In this document: positions 25,508-34,424 of the stretch, in pieces | Layout: each line of letters starts with the position of its first letter | How positions within the stretch are numbered: position 1 is the stretch's first letter | From: a virus | Virus record (IMG/VR): IMGVR_UViG_3300024518_000876 | Coordinates: 1-64,000 of that record | Length of the DNA stretch: 64,000 nt | Reading direction: 5' to 3' (one strand) | Translations under genes and position numbers: made by a program | Notes under the pieces: model-generated | Seen by the model: only the letters and a program-made list of their open reading frames with translations | What the model was told of the DNA's origin: nothing | The model's database searches: none

Positions 25508-26437
25508 TTATTTATTATACGCTAACATTTCAGCAGGTATTCTTGGGTATGATTTGTAATTAAATAATTCAAAATCTAATATGTCTAAATCATTTATAGT
25601 ATCATTTAAAGATTTACCTTTATTATAATGATATTCTATATTAGAATTACAAACTAATTCACATTCTCTATACATATCAACATCTCTACTCAACTGCTCT
25701 TTAACAGCATCTAAATGAGGTTCATATATGTGTACATTACTTAAATCTCCAATTATACCTTTAGGTTTCATATTAGTTAACTTACCAATAATCTGTGCTA
25801 ATAATGCATAAGAAGCTATGTTAAAAGGTAAACCTAAAAAAGTATCTACACTTCTTTGATGCCATTTGATAGTGAATTGGTATTCTGGTTTTTTTAAACC
25901 TAAGTTTGAAGATTCATTATACCTTTTATTTTGATAGATAGGCTCAACCAATATTTCAAAACTCCAATGACAAGGTGGTAAAGCCATATCATTTAATTCT
26001 GCAGGATTCCAAGCAGTTACTATATGTCTAGTTCCCATTGGGTTTTCTTTTAACCCTTTGATAAGATTTGATATTTGGTCTAAGCCTTTTATCGAGTAAG
26101 GTCTATTAAAGTCTCTCCATTGAGCACCATATACTCTACCTAAATCTCCATCTTTATCATAATTAATAGCATCTTTATCCCATATATGAATATTATTATC
26201 TGTTAAATATTTAATGTTTGTATCACCTCTTAAAAACCAAAGCAGCTCTCCTACGACACCTTTCCAATACAATTTCTTTGTAGTAATTGCAGGAAAACCA
26301 TCTATAAAGTCATGCTTAATTGTATAACTTGGTATTTGTATTCTCTGTACTCCTTTTCTGTTGGGGTCTTCGTACTTTGTACCCTTCTTTAGTATCTTAC
26401 GCAGTAGCTTGTGATACTTCTTGTCTATTTTGCTCAT
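25508..26437 (-). CDS. thyA: Thymidylate synthase
   Basis: 309 aa. Nucleophile Cys in 'LPPCHWSFEI', dUMP-binding 'QRSVDTFLGLPFNIASYA' and 'GDLSNVHIY' are all present, with the conserved Arg loop 'DPNRKGVQRIQI' near the N-terminus. Converts dUMP to dTMP with methylene-THF, after the dUTPase. The 3' end is normal (YPRIPAEMLAYNK). Confidence 0.96.
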   Translation of the reverse strand: MSKIDKKYHKLLRKILKKGTKYEDPNRKGVQRIQIPSYTIKHDFIDGFPAITTKKLYWKGVVGELLWFLRGDTNIKYLTDNNIHIWDKDAINYDKDGDLGRVYGAQWRDFNRPYSIKGLDQISNLIKGLKENPMGTRHIVTAWNPAELNDMALPPCHWSFEILVEPIYQNKRYNESSNLGLKKPEYQFTIKWHQRSVDTFLGLPFNIASYALLAQIIGKLTNMKPKGIIGDLSNVHIYEPHLDAVKEQLSRDVDMYRECELVCNSNIEYHYNKGKSLNDTINDLDILDFELFNYKSYPRIPAEMLAYNK

Positions 26438-27140
26438 CTACAGGATTTAATAAATTATTAATCATACTAATTGCTAATGGGCAGTTAAACTCTTCTGGGT
26501 GATACTGAAATCCTACAACAGGTAAAGTCTTATGGGTAAATACTTCTACAAAACTAACATACTCTTTAGCTTTTTTACCTTGTCCTGTTGAAATAGTAGT
26601 TAGAAACTCAGGTTGTAATAAACTATTACAGCCTTGAAATACTTTTGTACCTCCTACTTTTACTAAATCTTTACCTAATACTTTTACTGCCTGGTGATGG
26701 ATAGTATTAATTTTAAATTCTCCACCTCCTACTGTGTACAGTGTTTGATCTGTTGCTGTTCTATCACTTCCTTGAGTGTGCCCTGTAACGTGTTGATATA
26801 AACTACCACCAAACATTACATTTAAAGATTGCATTCCTCTACAAATCCCTACAACAGGTTTTTTAGCCTCTATAAATTTAGGTGCTAACATAGCATCCAT
26901 ATACTCGTAATGAGCATTAGATCTACCTGTTTTTGGATGAGGTGCTTCTCCATATCTTAATGGATTCACATCTGCACCACCTGGAATTATTAATGCATCG
27001 CAAGAATCAACAATATCTTGTGGGTCATCTTGTGGTGTAACCAGTCTAGGAATTCCAAATAATCCTACAAAATTCATGTAAGCTAATGATTGTCCTACTT
27101 TACCATTAAAACTGTCTGCGTATATTGCTATTCTTTTCAT
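26397..27140 (-). CDS. Class I glutamine amidotransferase / gamma-glutamyl hydrolase-like
   Basis: 247 aa peptidase C26-like. 'PVVGICRGMQSLNVMFG' carries the Cys nucleophile, 'VGFQYHPEEF' the His and Glu. Overlaps thyA by 41 bp. The neighbouring folate-dependent thyA makes folylpolyglutamate hydrolysis one possible role; a link with the amidoligase cluster is the other. Confidence 0.85.
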   Translation of the reverse strand: MKRIAIYADSFNGKVGQSLAYMNFVGLFGIPRLVTPQDDPQDIVDSCDALIIPGGADVNPLRYGEAPHPKTGRSNAHYEYMDAMLAPKFIEAKKPVVGICRGMQSLNVMFGGSLYQHVTGHTQGSDRTATDQTLYTVGGGEFKINTIHHQAVKVLGKDLVKVGGTKVFQGCNSLLQPEFLTTISTGQGKKAKEYVSFVEVFTHKTLPVVGFQYHPEEFNCPLAISMINNLLNPVDEQNRQEVSQATA

Positions 27141-27157
27141 CTTTATTATTTTATTAT

Positions 27158-27194
27158 ATTAATTTTAATTGTTTAACTTTTTCTACTAATTCTT
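27158..27194. repeat. 37-bp direct repeat, copy 1
   Basis: 36 of 37 bases identical with 27608-27644, exactly 450 bp away. This copy follows the 138-aa gene and supplies its stop codon; the other copy is the 3' end of the dNMP kinase gene. Confidence 0.85.
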
Positions 27195-27602
27195 TTCTTT
27201 AATAGAATCTTTTGCTTGTTTTATTATAGCTTTAACTCTTTCTAACTTAGATTTTGCAGAATTAAGTTCTCTTTGGCATCTATCTACTCTGCTTACTACT
27301 AGTAATTCTTGTTGTCTATAAAATTCAATTTTAGCCTTATCCTTATTAGTATAATAGTTACCTTCTATGAAATCCTGTAATCCAGATTCATACTCATAAT
27401 CATACATTAATCCTATAAATCTAAATTGACCTTTCTTTTCGCCTACTAAAACTTCTACTCTGCCACAAGCACCTATATCATAAACAGCTTTTAAACAATA
27501 TTGATTATGGTCTTCAAATTCTCTAATACTAGTAACTTTATGTTCTATAATATCCATATTGCATGGATGCCATAGTTTGTCTCCTATTCTTAATTTCTCC
27601 AT
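27186..27602 (-). CDS. Unknown 138-aa protein, probable insertion
   Basis: 138 aa, starting MEKLRIGDKLWHPCNMDII. SH3-like start, then a charged coiled-coil region. The gene lies in a 450-bp unit bounded by the 37-bp repeat, which suggests it was inserted after the dNMP kinase gene with duplication of that gene's end. Function unknown. Confidence 0.7.
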   Translation of the reverse strand: MEKLRIGDKLWHPCNMDIIEHKVTSIREFEDHNQYCLKAVYDIGACGRVEVLVGEKKGQFRFIGLMYDYEYESGLQDFIEGNYYTNKDKAKIEFYRQQELLVVSRVDRCQRELNSAKSKLERVKAIIKQAKDSIKEKN

Positions 27603-27603
27603 A

Positions 27604-28416
27604 TCAAATTAATTTTAATTGTTTAACTTTTTCTATTAATTCTTCTATGCTACCCTCATTGTTGAGGACAGCATCAAACTCATAATCATCTAAAGCTGTT
27701 TCTGAAGGATGTTCTTGAAAGTTATCTTCGTCAAAAGACCATTTTTGAAGTGTTTCAGACCACCTGAAACCTTCATTTATTGCTTCTTCTGAAAAATCAT
27801 CATCAATATCCTCGTACCCCATGCCAGTTAACATCTCTAAAGCATCTTTATCAGTATGTTTGTATTCTAATTCTGAATCTCTATTAACCCTAATAACAAT
27901 ACCTCCTCTATCTTTAATAGCTTGAGCCTCATTAGGGAATCTAACATCTGTTATTATCCAATTAGGATAAAATTCTTTTGAATCATGTATATAACCTTTT
28001 ATACCATTGTTTTCATAATAATTTGAAATTAATTTTACATTAGTTTTTTTATAATCTACAAACAAAGCATTTACAAAATAATCAGAATGTATAGCTCTAC
28101 AGGTGTCACCTCTTTTAAGCAAGAAATCTCTTCTACTAATACCTAAAGATGGCATTACTTCATCTCTATAACTTCTATCTCCTGTTTCCCATTCTTTTAC
28201 AGAAAATTCATTTGGAAAGTCATACTCACACCCACCTTTAAGTTTATCTGCATACTTTTTGATTTGGTAATCAAATCCTGTAATGTTTGCACCATTTATA
28301 TAGTCTATTATTTGTTTATCAGAATCTATACCTTGGTTTAACATTTGTAATATCTTACCTACAGTATCTTTACCTGAACCTATTTTTCCTGATATTCCTA
28401 TTAAATTATTTTTCAT
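27604..28416 (-). CDS. Deoxynucleoside monophosphate kinase-like
   Basis: 270 aa. P-loop 'GISGKIGSGKDTVGK' at the N-terminus and 'WIITDVRFPNEAQAI' with 'IVIRVNRD' match phage dNMP kinases (T4 gene 1 type). Phosphorylates dNMPs to dNDPs for phage DNA synthesis. The central acidic segment is longer than in T4. Its last 12 codons are duplicated 450 bp downstream. Confidence 0.8.
   Translation of the reverse strand: MKNNLIGISGKIGSGKDTVGKILQMLNQGIDSDKQIIDYINGANITGFDYQIKKYADKLKGGCEYDFPNEFSVKEWETGDRSYRDEVMPSLGISRRDFLLKRGDTCRAIHSDYFVNALFVDYKKTNVKLISNYYENNGIKGYIHDSKEFYPNWIITDVRFPNEAQAIKDRGGIVIRVNRDSELEYKHTDKDALEMLTGMGYEDIDDDFSEEAINEGFRWSETLQKWSFDEDNFQEHPSETALDDYEFDAVLNNEGSIEELIEKVKQLKLI
27608..27644. 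repeat. 37-bp direct repeat, copy 2
   Basis: Original location, coding for the C-terminal EELIEKVKQLKLI of the dNMP kinase-like protein. One base differs from copy 1. Confidence 0.85.
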
Positions 28417-28930
28417 CTAACAGCTCTTTTAATGTTCTAGGCGTGTACTCTACTTGTTCACATGATACACAAATGTACCTCTTGTCATCAACTAGACCAA
28501 ACCATTTCTTTACTTTATACTCATGGATATGTCCATGAATATTAATATTTATTCTACCTCTACCAAATTCTCTAGTATGTATCGGCGCGTGTGTAAGAAA
28601 GGCTGTTAGCTTTTCAGTTCTAAATCTTTTCTTTAACATACCTAAAACTCCATCTACATGCTCTAATAGAGTCGGTACATGTTGTCTTTTGTCATGGTTT
28701 CCTAGTATTACGTAAATTTTACCATTTAGTTTACTTAAAATAGGATATACAGCAGATTTTTCCATACTTACATCTCCTAGTATATAAGTAGTATCGTTTT
28801 TACCTACAGTAGTATTCCATTTTTTTACTATAAATGCATCTTGTTCTGATGCATCTCTAAAACCTCTGTGTTTAGCCATGTTTTCATGCCCAAAATGGAG
28901 ATCTGCAATAAATCTTGTTGTGTTACTCAT
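28406..28930 (-). CDS. Calcineurin-like metallophosphoesterase
   Basis: 174 aa. All blocks are present: 'FIADLHFGHEN' (DxH), 'ILGDVSM' (GDxx), 'VILGNHDKR' (GNHD), 'FLTHAPI' and 'INIHGHIHE' (GHxH). A di-metal hydrolase acting on phosphoesters; phage substrates vary (nucleotides, RNA ends, protein). Overlaps the dNMP kinase and helicase genes. Confidence 0.9.
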   Translation of the reverse strand: MSNTTRFIADLHFGHENMAKHRGFRDASEQDAFIVKKWNTTVGKNDTTYILGDVSMEKSAVYPILSKLNGKIYVILGNHDKRQHVPTLLEHVDGVLGMLKKRFRTEKLTAFLTHAPIHTREFGRGRININIHGHIHEYKVKKWFGLVDDKRYICVSCEQVEYTPRTLKELLDEK

Positions 28931-29861
28931 TTCCTCTTATTTTATTAATAAATTTAGTTACTCCTTTTAAAGCGGCAGCATCTTTAGGTTTAGGTAATTC
29001 TTTAAAATAGTTCACTGCACCATCAAAGTACAATGGACATATAGTACCACCCCCACCTTCTCTACCACCTAGTATCTCTAGAAACCTAATATTATCTTTA
29101 AAATACTTAATGTCATAACCTTTATAATCTGGTATTTCATGCCTATAAGGACTAAATAATCCTAATATGACATTAGCATCCCTCTGAGTACTTTTGTTGT
29201 CACCTAAGCCATCCATTGTAGGTTTTAACCTGTTGGCTTTAGCATTTTCAACACTTTCTTGAGCTGATGCTTGTTGTTGTATAGCTACTGGTATGTAATT
29301 ATACATATTTCTTAATTTTACAAAATAATCTGAAGATAATTTACTTATACAATCACGTAAGTTAAGTCGTTTGCCTTCTAAGCTTTCAGTACTTAATAAA
29401 CCTATATGATCTACAATACACATTACGTATTCTTCTGGATTATTTGGTTCATAGTAATCAAACAATTCTGTGTCTTTACCATGAATTTTTACAGTTTTAT
29501 AAATTTTAGTACCATGCGTTTCTGCATAGCCCCTCATAAATTTATATATACCTGTAGGATTTCTAATATCATCAATAAATGTAACTATTTTTTCTACCTG
29601 TTTAAAATACTCTTCATATTTTAAGATAAGTTCTAATTTATCTTTTGATAATACTTTATCTGCTTTAGTACTCCTTAAATCTTTAGGTGCAATTCTCACA
29701 CCTTCTTTAATATAAAGTAAATTACTAAAAGCAGATCTCATCTTCTCTTCTTTAGACATTTCTAAAGAGAAATAAAAGATTTTTAATTTAATATTTAATT
29801 TCTTATCTAACACTTGTTGTATAGCATTATATAAGAATAACCAATCAGTTATTTGCGTTTT
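28923..29861 (-). CDS. DnaB-like replicative helicase, exon 2
   Basis: 312 aa of the helicase after splicing, starting KTQITDWLFLYNA. It supplies the Lys-Thr of Walker A, 'KIFYFSLEMSKEEK', Walker B 'MCIVDHIGLL' and the motif 'QRDANVILGLF' of DnaB. The upstream frame is closed by a TAA inside the intron and has no good start. Joining to exon 1 (31019-31192) gives a 370-aa RecA-fold helicase without the DnaB N-terminal domain. Confidence 0.88.
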   Translation of the reverse strand, partial: KTQITDWLFLYNAIQQVLDKKLNIKLKIFYFSLEMSKEEKMRSAFSNLLYIKEGVRIAPKDLRSTKADKVLSKDKLELILKYEEYFKQVEKIVTFIDDIRNPTGIYKFMRGYAETHGTKIYKTVKIHGKDTELFDYYEPNNPEEYVMCIVDHIGLLSTESLEGKRLNLRDCISKLSSDYFVKLRNMYNYIPVAIQQQASAQESVENAKANRLKPTMDGLGDNKSTQRDANVILGLFSPYRHEIPDYKGYDIKYFKDNIRFLEILGGREGGGGTICPLYFDGAVNYFKELPKPKDAAALKGVTKFINKIRGNE

Positions 29862-29889
29862 CAGCGTTTGTTACTACAAAATTATAAAT

Positions 29890-30456
29890 TTAAAAAGGAA
29901 TACATTCGTCGCGTTGTAATTCCTCTTGTAAAGCAGCTAGTTGTTCAGTAAGTCTTTCTTTTTTTAATCCTATATATGACATTACTGTAAAAAAGTCAAA
30001 CTCATCGGCGTAACTAATATTATTTCTAACAATATAATCATTGTAGTCATAAAAAAGATAATCTACTAATACTCTACGCTGAGGTTCTTCGCTAAGTCTG
30101 TGTTTTGTAGTTCTCCAACCATTTGTATGAAATACTATTTTACGTACATCAGGACAATATATAAGCATTTTTCCTGTTTGTTTCAATCCAATAATACTAT
30201 AAATCACTCTTAGTAATTGTTGTGGAGAAACATTTTCAAAATAAGTGTTACTGATTTTTAATAAATCACCAAAAGATCTTGCTTTACCCGCTTTACATTG
30301 CATTCTTTTTAAATGGTAGTTTTTTGCAGAGTAGGTAGGAGGAAACTGTGTCCAACCTTCTACTTCTCTATTATAAAGAGCAGTTATAAAAGTTTTTAAG
30401 TTTGCCCTATCTTCTTCGCTAGGCAAATCTGCCGGTCTAATATATATTTTTTCCAT
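29890..30456 (-). CDS. Intron-encoded 188-aa protein
   Basis: 188 aa, starting MEKIYIRPADLPSEEDRAN. Located between P9 and the 3' splice site. It shows no LAGLIDADG, GIY-YIG or HNH motif. Regions such as 'KMLIYCPDVRKIVFHTNGW' and 'VLVDYLFYDYNDYIV' look like an ordinary globular protein. Could be a divergent homing nuclease or a cargo gene. Confidence 0.75.
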   Translation of the reverse strand: MEKIYIRPADLPSEEDRANLKTFITALYNREVEGWTQFPPTYSAKNYHLKRMQCKAGKARSFGDLLKISNTYFENVSPQQLLRVIYSIIGLKQTGKMLIYCPDVRKIVFHTNGWRTTKHRLSEEPQRRVLVDYLFYDYNDYIVRNNISYADEFDFFTVMSYIGLKKERLTEQLAALQEELQRDECIPF

Positions 30457-30524
30457 TTTTATTTTTTATAATTTTGTGATTAAGTCATTTCTGCTTAATT
30501 CTACATGTCACCATGTAGCTCGGA

Positions 30525-30914
30525 CTATCTCATCAACCTATTCCAATATGCATCATCTTTTATACCATTACAATCTGTACAGACGTCAATAGTTTTAAAC
30601 CCATAATGAGGGTCTTTACATACACATTTTGATTTTATAGGTTGCTCCTTGTTAGTCTCTACACCGTTTTGTTCAAATAGTTCATAAATTAAATTAGAAG
30701 CTCTAACACATAAATCAGGACTTGCTCCATAATATTTTGCATTAGCTAATTCTAATGTAATTTCATCTACTTCTTTCTCAATTGACGGCACGGGATTGTC
30801 TTTAAGCTTAACAATTTTGTTAGCTACTCTAGTAGCTTCATCTACCTTAGATGCTTCTGTCATTCTAGTACAGTTGTCTAAGGACTGTTTAATAATTTCA
30901 TAAACTTCTGTCAT
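30525..30914 (-). CDS. Intron-encoded 129-aa protein overlapping the intron core
   Basis: 129 aa, starting MTEVYEIIKQSLDNCTRM. C-terminal cysteines (KCVCKDPHYG, VCTDCNG) suggest zinc binding. The same bases encode P5/P4 (GACAATCCCGTGC) and the two P7 strands; the stop codon TAG is part of the P7 3' strand. Codon use is regular, so both roles are plausible. Confidence 0.55.
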   Translation of the reverse strand: MTEVYEIIKQSLDNCTRMTEASKVDEATRVANKIVKLKDNPVPSIEKEVDEITLELANAKYYGASPDLCVRASNLIYELFEQNGVETNKEQPIKSKCVCKDPHYGFKTIDVCTDCNGIKDDAYWNRLMR

Positions 30915-31018
30915 TTTGTTCGTATTAAAGGGTTTCCCCGTTAGCTATTATTTTAATAACCCCCTTGTTAGGGATTCAGAGTTTTCTGTACATATCTCTA
31001 CATACAGGGGCAAATTCT

Positions 31019-31192
31019 ACCCACTTTACTGTTGGCTGTTATTAGATAGTATTTACCTTGTTCTATACCTGGAATTTCATTCTCAAATCTAGGTAATCCC
31101 CAAGGTAAGCAGTTGATTTTACCAGAAAGGATTCGTTCCCTTCTTTCTATCAAATCATCATACACTCTATTAAATAAACTATTTTCCTTCAT
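31019..31192 (-). CDS. DnaB-like replicative helicase, exon 1
   Basis: 58 codons, starting MKENSLFNRVYDDLIERRE and ending 'YYLITANSKVG', the first part of Walker A (AxxxxGKT). 'GIEQGKYYLI' matches the strand before Walker A in DnaB (GLQPGDLIVV). Without splicing the frame runs only 6 more codons (RICPCM) into the intron. Confidence 0.88.
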
Positions 31193-31209
31193 ATTATTTG
31201 TTTTTTAAA

Positions 31210-31806
31210 CTAGCTTACTTCACTAGTCCAGTCATCATCTGTAATTTCTATATCTATTTCTTCTATAAATGCAGATAATCTAGATGATTCTTCTTTACCT
31301 TCTTTTTTAAATATGAAATAATCAGCACGCTGTAAATATCTATAACTTCCATTAAATGTCTTAATATAAATATCACATGCTTTTAGTATATCTTCAAAGG
31401 TGTATTCTGGATTTTCTGCAATCCATCTTTTTAGCTTGTCTGTACAAGCTTGTTTTGCTCCCATAGCTCCGGGAGCGAGCCCTTTCCATTTATTTCTAAA
31501 TGTTTGAACATTACCTTCTAACATATTATTCACATGTCTTGCACTTACTTTCTTTACGAGTTTTTCATCTGCAGGAGGACATTGTGATTCCATGTCTTCT
31601 AATAATTGTTCACTTTTTTCACGAAGTAACATTTGTACTTCATTATTTTCTGTATAAATTTTAATAAACTGTTTTGCTTGTAATCCTTTGTAAGTGTTAC
31701 TTACATCATCATACTTTAATTCAGGATATTTAATTTTATACAAACATAACACTTCATTTATAGAAAGGTCTAAATCTTCAATATATTTTATATTAATACT
31801 TAGCAT
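31210..31806 (-). CDS. Unknown 198-aa replication-region protein
   Basis: 198 aa, starting MLSINIKYIEDLDLSINEV. The first 60 residues look like a small helical (winged-helix type) domain; the C-terminus is acidic (DIEITDDDWTSEVS). Between DNA polymerase and helicase genes, a position that fits a helicase loader or replication accessory protein. Not identified. Confidence 0.75.
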   Translation of the reverse strand: MLSINIKYIEDLDLSINEVLCLYKIKYPELKYDDVSNTYKGLQAKQFIKIYTENNEVQMLLREKSEQLLEDMESQCPPADEKLVKKVSARHVNNMLEGNVQTFRNKWKGLAPGAMGAKQACTDKLKRWIAENPEYTFEDILKACDIYIKTFNGSYRYLQRADYFIFKKEGKEESSRLSAFIEEIDIEITDDDWTSEVS

Positions 31807-31829
31807 TCTAATCTCTCTTCATTTTTCTA

Positions 31830-32045
31830 TTAGTATACAAAGTTAGATAATCCGTATGAAATGAATCTTTCAGCTATAGTAAAGTCTTCCTCTATGTTAA
31901 GGTAGTCTACTATATTACTGATTCTTATTTCCATTCCTAACGTTTCTTCTATCTTCTCTTGTATTTCTAATGGGTTTGTTAAATTATATGCGTCTACAAC
32001 TAAGTCAATAGCTATAGATACATCTGTTTCAATTTTTGTAGGCAT
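31830..32045 (-). CDS. Unknown 71-aa protein
   Basis: 71 aa, starting MPTKIETDVSIAIDLVVDA. Helical and acidic. Lies between the polymerase and the 198-aa gene in the same transcript. No function known. Confidence 0.65.
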   Translation of the reverse strand: MPTKIETDVSIAIDLVVDAYNLTNPLEIQEKIEETLGMEIRISNIVDYLNIEEDFTIAERFISYGLSNFVY

Positions 32046-32055
32046 ATTATCTAGA

Positions 32056-33993
32056 TTAATGTTCCCAGAATGTAGTTACTACTGCATCTGCTTTTAGTGG
32101 AACTATTTTACACCATTTTTTACCAGCTTCTTCCATTGCTTCTTCTAAAGCTCTAGCAGCTGTTTCTGCGTACTTTTCTTTTACTTCTACATTGATTTCA
32201 TCATGCACTAAGTTAGTAACTGCTACTATCTCTGTCATGTTATTATCTAGAATCCATTTTCTATAATAAATTGCAGCTAATTTAGTAATACTACCTGCTT
32301 CTCCTTGAATAGGAAAGTTTAACGCTGCTCTTTCTACAGAACCTCTTTCTTTACCATTACTAGGTTTTGCAAAGAAATTTTTTCTCCTAGTTAAAGGGTC
32401 AATTAATATATAACCTTTTCTTAAAGTTTCTTTTTGAACTTTCTTAAAATAATTCTTAAGTCCTGGAAATGCTTTAAAATAAGAGGTATATACAAAATTA
32501 CCTTCTTCTTCAGAAATACCTAGGTTCTTAGCAATAGTAAAACCTGTGCCACCATAGTTAATAGCAAAACCTGCTGCTTTAGCAATTTGCCTTTTATCTT
32601 TATGATATTTTTTAATATCCGCTAATGATACATCTGCTAATTCTGGGTATATCTTGGATGCAATATAACTATGCATATCTCCTAAACCTTGTTCATAGAA
32701 ATATAACAAATCTTTGTCTGCAGACTTATTAGCTAGTATTATTTGCTCTTGTCCGGAATAATCCGCATTAACAATTTTGTACCCATCTGGACAACTAAAT
32801 GCGCTTCTAAATCCATGTACAGCAGGTATATTCTGCAAGTTAGGTCCACTACTGCTTATCCTACCTGTATTTAATATCTGTCTGTAATTACTATGTAATC
32901 TTTTAGTAATTGGATTTATATGCTTAAAGAACTGTTCACCAAATGTAGTACAAGCTTGTTCAGTTTCTTTTAATTTCAGATAAACACCTATTATTTCTTT
33001 GTTTAAATCAGTTGTATCTTTATTAAAAGTTTTCAATGAAGCTGCCAGTACTTTACCATTAACTGTATAAGCTAATTTATTAGTAGTTTTAGAGACTTCT
33101 CTTGGACATACATCTAAGAACCTAAAGAACTCAATTACTTGTTTAGAACTTGACCATTGAATAGTACATTTCTTGTCAGTACTAAACAAATCTAATTGTT
33201 TATCTACAAATTGTGACTTAGAGAAATATTTAAAAATATACTTATCTAATTCTACTTTTAAGTTATCATATACAATTTTATTATCATTGTATGTATTTAA
33301 CCAAATAGATGTATCAAAGTGCATACCTTTGTACTCCATATCTCCTACACATAGTAGAAATAACATCTCTAATTTAAAGCACTGTAGTAAATCTTTTCTA
33401 GCTAGACTTACTAATTGTTTTTTTCTAATCTTTAATGGATACAAAATGTCTTCTGCACCATATTTAATCTGTTTAACATTGAACTGTTTGTCTTTTATAT
33501 TTAAGAACTCTAATCTAGTGTCCTTATCTACTTGAACATTTAAATACCTTAAATTTAAGGCTTTTAAGCTAGCATCAATGTTAAACCCATTAAATAAGAT
33601 TTGTTCTGAAATCATTGTGTCATACACATTACATAACCTGATTCCTTCATTATGTAATATATGTACATATTCAAACTTAATATTTTGACCTACGACGATT
33701 ATATCTGGTGAAGTTAATATACCCAACAATGGACTAATATCTACTTCTCTATAATCAATCACAAATTGAGCATTCTCATCCCCTATTTGTAACATAACAA
33801 TGTTAGTTACATAAGGATCTAATCCTTCTTTGGGATAGATACCTCCAAATTTGCGCGTGGTCTCAATATCTAAGCTGACTACTTCTTTATCTTTAAGATA
33901 ATTGACACAGTAGTCTAATGAACACGATTTTATATCCTCTACTTCATAACTATTAGCTACAAAATAAATGTTTAACTCATCTTCTTCATTCAA
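32056..33993 (-). CDS. Family A DNA polymerase with 3'-5' exonuclease
   Basis: 645 aa. Exonuclease: 'VVSLDIETTR', 'VVGQNIKFEYVHI' (Glu where Asp is usual) and 'YGAEDILYPLKI'. Polymerase: motif A 'VNADYSGQEQIIL', motif B 'RQIAKAAGFAINYGGTG' with Phe at the site that controls ddNTP use, motif C 'LVHDEINVEV'. No 5' nuclease domain, as in T7-like polymerases. The main phage replicase. Confidence 0.95.
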   Translation of the reverse strand: MNEEDELNIYFVANSYEVEDIKSCSLDYCVNYLKDKEVVSLDIETTRKFGGIYPKEGLDPYVTNIVMLQIGDENAQFVIDYREVDISPLLGILTSPDIIVVGQNIKFEYVHILHNEGIRLCNVYDTMISEQILFNGFNIDASLKALNLRYLNVQVDKDTRLEFLNIKDKQFNVKQIKYGAEDILYPLKIRKKQLVSLARKDLLQCFKLEMLFLLCVGDMEYKGMHFDTSIWLNTYNDNKIVYDNLKVELDKYIFKYFSKSQFVDKQLDLFSTDKKCTIQWSSSKQVIEFFRFLDVCPREVSKTTNKLAYTVNGKVLAASLKTFNKDTTDLNKEIIGVYLKLKETEQACTTFGEQFFKHINPITKRLHSNYRQILNTGRISSSGPNLQNIPAVHGFRSAFSCPDGYKIVNADYSGQEQIILANKSADKDLLYFYEQGLGDMHSYIASKIYPELADVSLADIKKYHKDKRQIAKAAGFAINYGGTGFTIAKNLGISEEEGNFVYTSYFKAFPGLKNYFKKVQKETLRKGYILIDPLTRRKNFFAKPSNGKERGSVERAALNFPIQGEAGSITKLAAIYYRKWILDNNMTEIVAVTNLVHDEINVEVKEKYAETAARALEEAMEEAGKKWCKIVPLKADAVVTTFWEH

Positions 33994-34005
33994 TCTCCTT
34001 CATTA

Positions 34006-34040
34006 TTAAAAACCCTTGAATATCAATGATAGTCAAGGAT
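34006..34040 (-). terminator. Intrinsic terminator upstream of DNA polymerase
   Basis: Minus strand: CCTTGACTATCA and TGATATTCAAGG pair over 11 of 12 bp, followed by GTTTTTAA. It ends the transcript of the 119-aa gene and separates it from the polymerase operon. Confidence 0.75.
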
Positions 34041-34063
34041 TACATTCTCAAATTGATCTAGGT

Positions 34064-34423
34064 TTATCCTACAAATTCTTGCAATTGTGTTTCAAAATAT
34101 TTTATAGATTCATCAGTGGCTTCTAAAGTTTCTTCTGCTGCCTCTAAAGCTTCTTGTGCACGTACTATACTTTTTATATATAGTTCAGCATCAGTAATAT
34201 TTACTGTAGGGAATTTAGCATCAGATAATGCTTCTTTTTTATTCTCTACATCAATTTCAGCTTTTACTAACGCACCTTCTAAAGCTGAAATCTGTCCTTT
34301 AGTTGCTGATATTGCTAATCTAGCATTTCTAGATGCAATTGCTTTGTCTTTATCGCCAGTTAATTTAGCCATAACTGTTTCAATAAATAATTTACCTTCT
34401 TTTACTACTGTTGACTTTGCCAT
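34064..34423 (-). CDS. Unknown coiled-coil protein, 119 aa
   Basis: 119 aa, starting MAKSTVVKEGKLFIETVMA. Ala/Glu/Lys-rich, long helix with heptad pattern from residue 35 to 115. It precedes a strong terminator, suggesting a highly expressed product. Structural or nucleoid-associated roles are possible. Confidence 0.7.
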   Translation of the reverse strand: MAKSTVVKEGKLFIETVMAKLTGDKDKAIASRNARLAISATKGQISALEGALVKAEIDVENKKEALSDAKFPTVNITDAELYIKSIVRAQEALEAAEETLEATDESIKYFETQLQEFVG

Positions 34424-34424
34424 T

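Larger units (their letters stand above)
29862..31018 (-). mobile_element. Group I intron in the helicase Walker A codon pair
   Basis: 1157-nt insertion between the Gly and Lys codons of GKT. Exon 1 ends GTGGGT; GGGU can pair with GCCC at the start of the intron, giving the U-G pair of the 5' splice site. The intron ends in G. Core elements are readable: 'ACGGGGAAACCC' (30945-30930) with 'GACAATCCCGTGC' (30801-30789) as in the T4 td intron, P7 as GACTA (near 30655) with TAGTC (near 30526), and a P9 hairpin CTACATG-GTGA-CATGTAG (30518-30501). Confidence 0.85.

Noticed and set aside
29890-30456. Homing endonuclease call for the intron ORFs
   Set aside because: No LAGLIDADG, GIY-YIG, HNH or PD-(D/E)XK pattern is visible in either protein.
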